Shown here: positions 59,405-64,000 of the stretch, piece by piece
Layout of the letters: each line of letters opens with the position of its first letter
Position numbering within the stretch: the first letter of the stretch is position 1
Assembly (NCBI RefSeq): GCF_004364325.1
Contig: NZ_SOCP01000029.1
Span: 1-64,000 of the forward strand
Reading direction: 5' to 3'
From: Actinophytocola oryzae
GTDB taxonomy: Bacteria; Actinomycetota; Actinomycetes; Mycobacteriales; Pseudonocardiaceae
DNA: 64,000 bases
The notes under the pieces: model-generated
What the model saw: only the letters and a program-made list of their open reading frames with translations
Told to the model about the DNA's origin: nothing
Database searches by the model: none
Made by a program: the position numbers and the translations under genes

Positions 59405-60394
59405 TCAGTCCGTCAGCCGGTCGTCGGCCGTCGTGCGGTGTGCCAGGTGTTCCGCGGGGATCTGGCCGAGGCGCCCTGCCTGGTAGTCCTCGAAGGCCGC
59501 GACGATCTCCTCGCGGGTGTTCATCACGAACGGGCCGTAGCGGGCGACCGGCTCGTTGATCGGGGCGCCGCCGAGGACCAGGATCTCCCAGCCTGTCGGG
59601 GAGTTCGCCGGCTGCGTGTCCGCCGCTCGCACGGACATCGCGTCGCCCGCGCCGAACAGCGCCAGCTGGCCTTCCTCCAGGGGGCGGCCCGCCGTGCCGA
59701 CCGTGCCCCTGCCCGACAGGACGTACACGAGCGCGTTGTAGTCGGCGGGCCACGGCATCGCGAGGCGGGCACCCGCGCTCACGGTCGCGTGCAGGTACGT
59801 GATCGGCGAGTGGGTCATGCCAGGGCCGTCGTGACCGTCCAGCGAACCCGCGATCACGCGGACCAGCGCGCCGCCGTCGTCGCTCGACAGCAGGGCCGCG
59901 TCGGCAGCGTGAATGTCCTGGTAGCGCGGGGTCGTCATCTTCAGCGCGCGCGGGAGGTTGACCCACAGCTGCACGCCGTGGAACAAGCCGCCCCTGGCCA
60001 CCATGTCCTGCGGCGGCACCTCCTGGTGGAGGATTCCCGCACCGGCGGTCATCCACTGCGTCGCGCCGTCGGTGATCAGGCCGCCGCCACCGATCGAGTC
60101 GGTGTGCGCGAAGGCGCCGTCGATCATGTACGTCACGGTCTCGAAGCCGCGGTGCGGGTGCCACGGGGTGCCCTTCGCCTCACCGGGCCCGTACTCGACG
60201 GCACCCATGTGGTCCAGCAGCAGGAACGGGTCCGCAAGCGCGAGGTCCACGCCGGGGAACGGGCGGCGGACCTGGAAGCCTTCGCCCTCCAGGAACTTCT
60301 GCGCCGTCACCACCCGGTACGGCTCCCGCCAGTCGGCGTCGGCCGGCACGGTGAGACGGGGCAGGGTCAGTGTGTCCGCGGTGATCGCCGGCAT
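59405..60394 (-). CDS. Pirin family protein
   Basis: The 329-residue bicupin has the pirin metal-site motif PHRGFETVTYMIDGAFAHTDS in its N-terminal cupin, then MTAGAGILHQE and FHGVQLWVNLP. A C-terminal cupin follows (ALVYVLSGRGTVG, LALFGAGDAMSV). Pirins are iron-binding; some are quercetin dioxygenases, others regulatory partners. The start ATG 60394 has AGGGAGG 8 nt upstream; longer frames upstream are not supported. It is divergent from the next membrane protein gene. Confidence 0.92.
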   Translation of the reverse strand: MPAITADTLTLPRLTVPADADWREPYRVVTAQKFLEGEGFQVRRPFPGVDLALADPFLLLDHMGAVEYGPGEAKGTPWHPHRGFETVTYMIDGAFAHTDSIGGGGLITDGATQWMTAGAGILHQEVPPQDMVARGGLFHGVQLWVNLPRALKMTTPRYQDIHAADAALLSSDDGGALVRVIAGSLDGHDGPGMTHSPITYLHATVSAGARLAMPWPADYNALVYVLSGRGTVGTAGRPLEEGQLALFGAGDAMSVRAADTQPANSPTGWEILVLGGAPINEPVARYGPFVMNTREEIVAAFEDYQAGRLGQIPAEHLAHRTTADDRLTD

Positions 60395-60481
60395 TGTGTG
60401 CCTCCCTGGAACGGAACTCCTACCCACTCCAAAGGTAGTTGCGCCTTCAATTATTCCACTTGCCCGATAGGGTGCCGCGCC

Positions 60482-61015
60482 ATGCGCTGGCAGATCCCCA
60501 TTGTCTGGGTCATCGGCTCGGTCGTCACCGGCACCATCGCGGTCCTTCTCACCACCGGACGCGGGTACCTGCCGCTCAGGCCGGTGCCACTGCTGTCCGG
60601 CCAGGAGATGTTCACGCTCGTCGTGCTGGTCGCCGCGCTCTTCATCGCGCTGTTCGCGCTCGGCTGGCGCACGGTCGAGGCGACCTGGCTGCGCTGGAGT
60701 GATCCGCGGTCGGTCGTCCTCTGGGCGCTTCTCGTCGGCGGCGCCGGGCTCGGCGGGTGGGGCTTCGCCGCGGCCGTCACCTTCGACGCCGGCTTCTCGC
60801 TCACCGCGCAGCTGATCCTCGTGTACACGTGTGGTGGGCTGCCGTTCGCGCTCGTCGCGGGGATGCTCGCGCGGCCGGTGGTGGTGAACGCGGCCGCTGT
60901 CGTGATCACCGTGATCGCGGTGCTGGTCGGGCTCACGATGATGGACTCGCCGCTGCAGACCCTCGTCATGTTCCTGCAGTTCTTCGTCGGCGGCGGTGGG
61001 ATCAGACTGCTGTGA
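60482..61015 (+). CDS. Uncharacterised four- to five-TM membrane protein
   Basis: The 177-residue protein is almost wholly hydrophobic, with helices near 5-24, 44-62, 78-98, 105-125 and 130-165. Loop VEATWLRWSDPRS is the main polar part. No family is recognised. It converges on the TIGR02569 gene with a 14-nt overlap. Confidence 0.7.
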   Translation: MRWQIPIVWVIGSVVTGTIAVLLTTGRGYLPLRPVPLLSGQEMFTLVVLVAALFIALFALGWRTVEATWLRWSDPRSVVLWALLVGGAGLGGWGFAAAVTFDAGFSLTAQLILVYTCGGLPFALVAGMLARPVVVNAAAVVITVIAVLVGLTMMDSPLQTLVMFLQFFVGGGGIRLL

Positions 61016-61790
61016 CCTGCCCGGCGGCCCGTTCGAGGCCGCGCATCGACTGTTCGGTCGAGTGCGGGTGCAGTGCGTGCACCGCGAGGCGGTAGAGCAG
61101 CGCGTGCACCAGGACCTGGTGCCATTCCGGGAGGTGGGCCCAGCGCTTCGGCAGACCCTCGTCCGCGCCGCCCCACGCGAGGGCGTCGACGACCAGGACA
61201 CCGGCGGCCCACTCGGGCGGGCGGTGGAACGCGGTGAAGTCGACGATGCCGGGGGCGGCGTCGCCGTCGAACAGGACGTTGCCGAACAGGTCGCCGTGGA
61301 CGACCTGGTTGCGCAGGCCGAGGGGTTTGCGGGAGCCGGAGATGACGTCGAAGAGGCGACCGCCGAGCGACGGGTTGAGCGGGGCGGGCTCGATGCCCGC
61401 GGCGGCGCGGTCGGCCATGGCGAAGACGTCGGCCCTGGTGGCGAGGAAGCGCGGCACGGGTAGGTCGGCGGTGGCCTTGTGGAGGCGCAGGGAGGTGGCG
61501 ATCACCTCGTCGTAGCGGGGCTCGTGCCGGCCGGCGACGAAGCGGGAGGCGACCCAGCCGCCGACTACGTAACGGCCGTCGCTGGAGCGGAGGGGGCGGC
61601 CGATGCGCAGGTCGGGGACGTTCAGCTCGCCGAGGGTCTGCGCGACCCAGGACGCCTCGGCCGGGTTGGTCACCGGGCGCAGCGCGATGTCGTCGCAGCG
61701 CCACCGCGGGCCGGTGCCGATCAGCTCGGGCACGCTTTCCTTCGCTCCGAAAGCGGACCGCACATGCTGGGGCGGTGGGGACGCAGTCAC
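61002..61790 (-). CDS. TIGR02569-type APH-fold protein
   Basis: The 262-residue protein resembles the actinobacterial TIGR02569 family (mycobacterial Rv3205c). Motifs are WVAQTLGELNVPDLRIGRPLRS, GGWVASRFVAG, and VVHGDLFGNVLFDGD with IVDFTAFHRPPEWAAGVLVVDALAWGG, the catalytic HGD and metal-binding Asp of the phosphotransferase fold. The substrate is unknown. It is adjacent to moeZ, as in mycobacteria. Confidence 0.88.
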   Translation of the reverse strand: MTASPPPQHVRSAFGAKESVPELIGTGPRWRCDDIALRPVTNPAEASWVAQTLGELNVPDLRIGRPLRSSDGRYVVGGWVASRFVAGRHEPRYDEVIATSLRLHKATADLPVPRFLATRADVFAMADRAAAGIEPAPLNPSLGGRLFDVISGSRKPLGLRNQVVHGDLFGNVLFDGDAAPGIVDFTAFHRPPEWAAGVLVVDALAWGGADEGLPKRWAHLPEWHQVLVHALLYRLAVHALHPHSTEQSMRGLERAAGQVTAV

Positions 61791-61899
61791 GACCAGGCAC
61801 GCTACCTGGACGCACCGTGATTGTCGGGCAGGTCACGCCGTAGTGGCGTGCCGCCGACCCGAAAGAACCAGCCGAGCGGCGGATTGTCCGCCTAGTGGT

Positions 61900-62016
61900 G
61901 CAGTAGGCAGCCCCCACCCGATCCCGGGGGGCCGCCCCGAGGCCAGTCTATCGGCTGTCGGGGGTGGGGCCGGCTCGTCGCGGGCTGTTGTGGACAACCC
62001 GTGCGGCTGTGGACAG
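61900..62016 (-). repeat. DnaA-box repeat, copy F
   Basis: In reverse orientation: DnaA boxes TGTGGACAA (61989-61997) and TGTGGACAG (62008-62016, one mismatch), and the core TAGACTGGCC with GGGGCGGCCCCC and CCCC-ACCCGATCCC-GGGG. This subtype (shared with copy G) replaces GGGGTGCCCC by GGGGCGGCCCC, keeping the inner hairpin paired. It occupies the spacer between moeZ (3' end) and the TIGR02569 gene (5' end). Confidence 0.85.
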
Positions 62017-62054
62017 GTGCCCGCGCGACACGGGGTCGCGCGGGCACTCGATCG

Positions 62055-63233
62055 TCAGTAAGTCGGCAGGCTCGGGTCCACGTCGCGGGCCCAGCCGAGG
62101 ACGCCGCCACCCACGTGGACCGCGTCCTTGAAGCCGGCCTTGTGCAGTGCCGCCAACGCCTCCGCGGAACGGGCGCCGGACTTGCAGTGCAGCACGATCG
62201 GCTTGTCCTGCGGCAGCGTCGCGAGCGCGGCGCCGGACAGGATCTCGTCCTTCGGGACGAGGGTCGAGCCCTCGATCTTCACGATCTCGTACTCGTGCGG
62301 CTCGCGGACGTCGATCAGGGCGAAGTCGTCGCCCCGGTCGAACTTCTCCTTGAGCTCACGCGGGGTGATCGTGTGTCCGGCGGCCGCCTGTTGCGCGTCG
62401 TCGGAGACCACGCCGCAGAACGCGTCGTAGTCGATCAGGCCCTCGATCGGCTTGGTCTCGGGGTCCTTGCGGATCTTGATCGTCCGGTACGACATCTCCA
62501 GCGCGTCGTACACCATCAGCCTGCCGAGCAGCGGCTCGCCGATGCCGGTGATCAGCTTGATCGCCTCGGTGACCATGACCGAGCCGATCGACGCGCACAG
62601 CACGCCCAGTACGCCGCCCTCGGCGCAGGAGGGGACCATGCCGGGCGGCGGGGGCTCGGGGTAGAGGTCGCGGTAGTTCAGGCCCTGTCCGTTGGGCGCG
62701 TCCTCCCAGAAGACGCTGACCTGGCCCTCGAAGCGGAAGATCGAGCCCCAGACGTAGGGCTTGCCGAGCAGCACCGCCGCGTCGTTCACCAGGTAACGCG
62801 TGGCGAAGTTGTCGGTGCCGTCCAGGACCAGGTCATAGCCGGCGAACACGTCCAGCGCGTTGTCGGTGGTCAGCTGCTCCTGGTGGACCTCGACGTTCAC
62901 CAGCGGGTTGATCTCGGCGATCGACTCCTTGGCGGAGATCGCCTTCGGCTTGCCGACGTCCGACACGCCGTGGATCACCTGGCGTTGCAGGTTGGACTCG
63001 TCGACCACGTCGAAGTCGATCACGCCGAGCGTGCCGACACCGGCCGCGGCCAGGTAGAGCAGCGCTGGACTGCCCAGCCCACCGGCGCCGACGACCAGGA
63101 CCTTCGCGTTCTTCAGACGCTTCTGCCCGTCGACCCCGACATCCGGGATGATCAGGTGGCGGCTGTAGCGGGCGACCTCGTCCTTGGTCAGCTCGGCGGC
63201 CGGCTCCACCAGCGGTGGCAAACCGCTTGCCAT
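62055..63233 (-). CDS. moeZ: Adenylyltransferase/sulfurtransferase MoeZ
   Basis: The 392-residue protein has an N-terminal MoeB/ThiF-like E1 domain (~20-270) with the ATP loop GAGGLGSP (49-56), DFDVVDESNLQRQ and DGTDNFATRYLVNDA. The C-terminal rhodanese domain (~290-392) has the sulfur-carrying Cys350 in HCKSGARS. It activates the C termini of sulfur-carrier proteins (MoaD, CysO, ThiS type) and thiolates them. ATG 63233 has GAGGAGG just upstream, giving the same length as mycobacterial MoeZ. Confidence 0.95.
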   Translation of the reverse strand: MASGLPPLVEPAAELTKDEVARYSRHLIIPDVGVDGQKRLKNAKVLVVGAGGLGSPALLYLAAAGVGTLGVIDFDVVDESNLQRQVIHGVSDVGKPKAISAKESIAEINPLVNVEVHQEQLTTDNALDVFAGYDLVLDGTDNFATRYLVNDAAVLLGKPYVWGSIFRFEGQVSVFWEDAPNGQGLNYRDLYPEPPPPGMVPSCAEGGVLGVLCASIGSVMVTEAIKLITGIGEPLLGRLMVYDALEMSYRTIKIRKDPETKPIEGLIDYDAFCGVVSDDAQQAAAGHTITPRELKEKFDRGDDFALIDVREPHEYEIVKIEGSTLVPKDEILSGAALATLPQDKPIVLHCKSGARSAEALAALHKAGFKDAVHVGGGVLGWARDVDPSLPTY

Positions 63234-63598
63234 GGGTTCCTCCTCGACGCGTGACTGGTAACCCCAAGTCTCTCCAGTACTAACGCGTTCTTCCCAGCCG
63301 ACCTTCCCCGGCTCCCACATCCCGAGACGGACGCCACCCGGCCCCGCTCAGCAGCAAGATCAACTCCGCGAATGGCGACGCAGTGGGTTGCGTAGGCAGC
63401 CCCCACCCGATCCCGGGGGGCCGCCCCGAGGCCATTCTATCGGCCCAAGGGGGCGATAACCGCACGTCACGCGGGGTTGTGGACAACCGGCCCGGGCTGT
63501 GGACAACTCCCCTACGCGCACAGGGTGTCGCCTTCCGGCCACCAAACGGTCTGCGCCGCTACAGGTGCCTACGGACGTCACGTGTAGCAGCGGCCGAG
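63234..63598. other. Spacer upstream of moeZ holding repeat copy G
   Basis: This 365-bp non-coding stretch lies between moeZ (5' end) and the DUF3152 gene (3' end), both minus strand. Its middle is DnaA-box repeat copy G (63388-63506). The part next to moeZ (63240-63330) should contain the moeZ promoter, but I see no convincing hexamers. Positions 63510-63598 hold the 3' flank of the DUF3152 gene without a clear terminator. Confidence 0.5.
63388..63506 (-). repeat. DnaA-box repeat, copy G
   Basis: In reverse orientation: two perfect DnaA boxes (TGTGGACAA at 63478-63486 and 63498-63506) and the core TAGAATGGCC with GGGGCGGCCCCC and CCCC-ACCCGATCCC-GGGG. It is closest to copy F. The box-to-box start distance is 20 nt, compared with 16-19 in other copies. 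Confidence 0.86.
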
Positions 63599-64000
63599 TC
63601 AGGTCGGGGGTTGCGCCTGTGGGTTCGGCCACTGGTTGAAGCGGCACGTCTTGCCGTCCGCCTGTACCGGGTCGTCGTTGCCCGCCTGGTCGTTCAGCTG
63701 CGCCACGTAGTTGTTCGCCGTGCCGAAGGACTGTTGCATCATCACCGGTGCCAGGCCGCCCTCTTCGGTGCAGCCGACGTGGCCCTTGCCGAACGCGTGG
63801 CCTATCTCGTGGTTGATGGCGTACTCGCGGTAGGAGCCTATGTCGCCGCCGAAGGCCAGCGCGCCTCGGACCCAGCGGGCCAGGTTGATCATCACGCGCT
63901 TCTCGGAACGTCGCCAGCACGACGACTCGTACTTGATCGAGTAGCCGCAGTAGTCCGCGCGGTGCAGCGTGTCCGGAGTCCCCAGCGTGAAACGGATGTC
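63599..64000 (-). CDS. DUF3152 protein, C-terminal part (cut by window edge)
   Basis: The last 133 codons of a longer gene are present. They read DIRFTLGTPDTLHRADYCGY, then WRRSEKRVMINLARWVRGA, and the zinc-peptidase-like motif INHEIGHAFGKGH (HExxH followed by a third His). SFGTANNYVAQLN and a Pro-rich end follow. DUF3152 proteins are exported, metzincin-like actinobacterial proteins; mycobacterial Rv3207c is next to moeZ in the same order. The N terminus and any signal peptide lie outside the window. Confidence 0.88.
   Translation of the reverse strand, partial: DIRFTLGTPDTLHRADYCGYSIKYESSCWRRSEKRVMINLARWVRGALAFGGDIGSYREYAINHEIGHAFGKGHVGCTEEGGLAPVMMQQSFGTANNYVAQLNDQAGNDDPVQADGKTCRFNQWPNPQAQPPT

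Noticed and set aside
59405..61201. Apparent 598-residue extension of the pirin protein
   Set aside because: The extension is antisense to the convergent membrane-protein gene and lacks domains; ATG 60394 with AGGGAGG matches the pirin family start.
1..64000. CRISPR arrays, tRNA genes, cobalamin or other riboswitches
   Set aside because: No regularly spaced direct repeats with unique spacers, no cloverleaf/GGTTCGA-type tRNA signatures and no recognisable riboswitch core were seen. The only repeats are the 18-bp array and the five dispersed DnaA-box elements.

Overview
The window is high-GC actinobacterial chromosome. A Pseudonocardiaceae-type organism (Lentzea, Saccharothrix or Amycolatopsis-like) fits best, but this is inferred from gene content only. 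The evidence is GTG and TTG starts, likely leaderless genes, a coenzyme F420 reductase, SecA2, AdnAB, an LprG-P55 type pair, and three blocks of neighbours that match the Mycobacterium tuberculosis order as I remember it: glnA2...exported protease...panB; RNase H/CobC - zinc ribbon - Nif3 - CobC...ptpA - SURF1 - cobD; and nudC...K+ channel - adnB - adnA - ATL...TIGR02569 kinase - moeZ - DUF3152.

Layout. 1-516: 5' end of a 16S rRNA gene (minus strand) with its leader, boxA and a near-consensus promoter. 517-9222: glnA2, an MFS pump with a divergent GlxA-type regulator, the lprG/P55-like lipid-export pair whose pump ends in an 18-bp repeat array, and an exported S33 peptidase. 9317-15212: secA2, nadE, panB, a DHFR-like reductase. 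15259-20354: GHR-type reductase, prolyl aminopeptidase, and an overlapping operon RNB ribonuclease - F420 reductase - DUF4326 - BtuF-like protein. 20373-28513: a one-strand cluster resembling a type IV secretion machine (pilin-like, VirB3/PrgI-like, VirB4-like ATPase, TrbL/VirB6-like, VirB8-like, bifunctional cell-wall hydrolase), with no relaxase, coupling protein or integrase. 28996-29396: RNase P RNA. 29682-43091: RNase H/CobC operon, cobalamin genes, AraC/DUF2000, Tat-exported carbonic anhydrase, ptpA, a sugar-kinase-like gene, SURF1, cobD, nudC and paired M16 peptidases. 43180-57041: DUF2207 and zinc peptidase genes, K+ channel, SMP-30 protein, the AdnAB helicase-nuclease with an alkyltransferase-like protein, and a flotillin/NfeD-like pair. 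57090-64000: an ECF42 sigma operon with two DGPF proteins, pirin, TIGR02569 kinase, MoeZ, and a DUF3152 protein cut by the window end.

Three observations stand out. First, the fixed, relaxase-free T4SS-like cluster between core genes. Second, a five-copy intergenic repeat, each copy joining two DnaA boxes (TGTGGACAA) to a conserved GC hairpin. Third, a 36-bp palindrome whose arms are two back-to-back ECF42 -35 elements (TGTCGA), each followed by CGTC exactly 16 nt downstream, which predicts autoregulation of the sigma operon and a divergent target whose 3' end lies inside one copy of the repeat.

Besides the small spacers, the longer non-coding stretches are 51-516, 6757-7626, 28514-28995 and 63234-63598; each has an entry. 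I saw no tRNA, CRISPR array, transposase or integrase.
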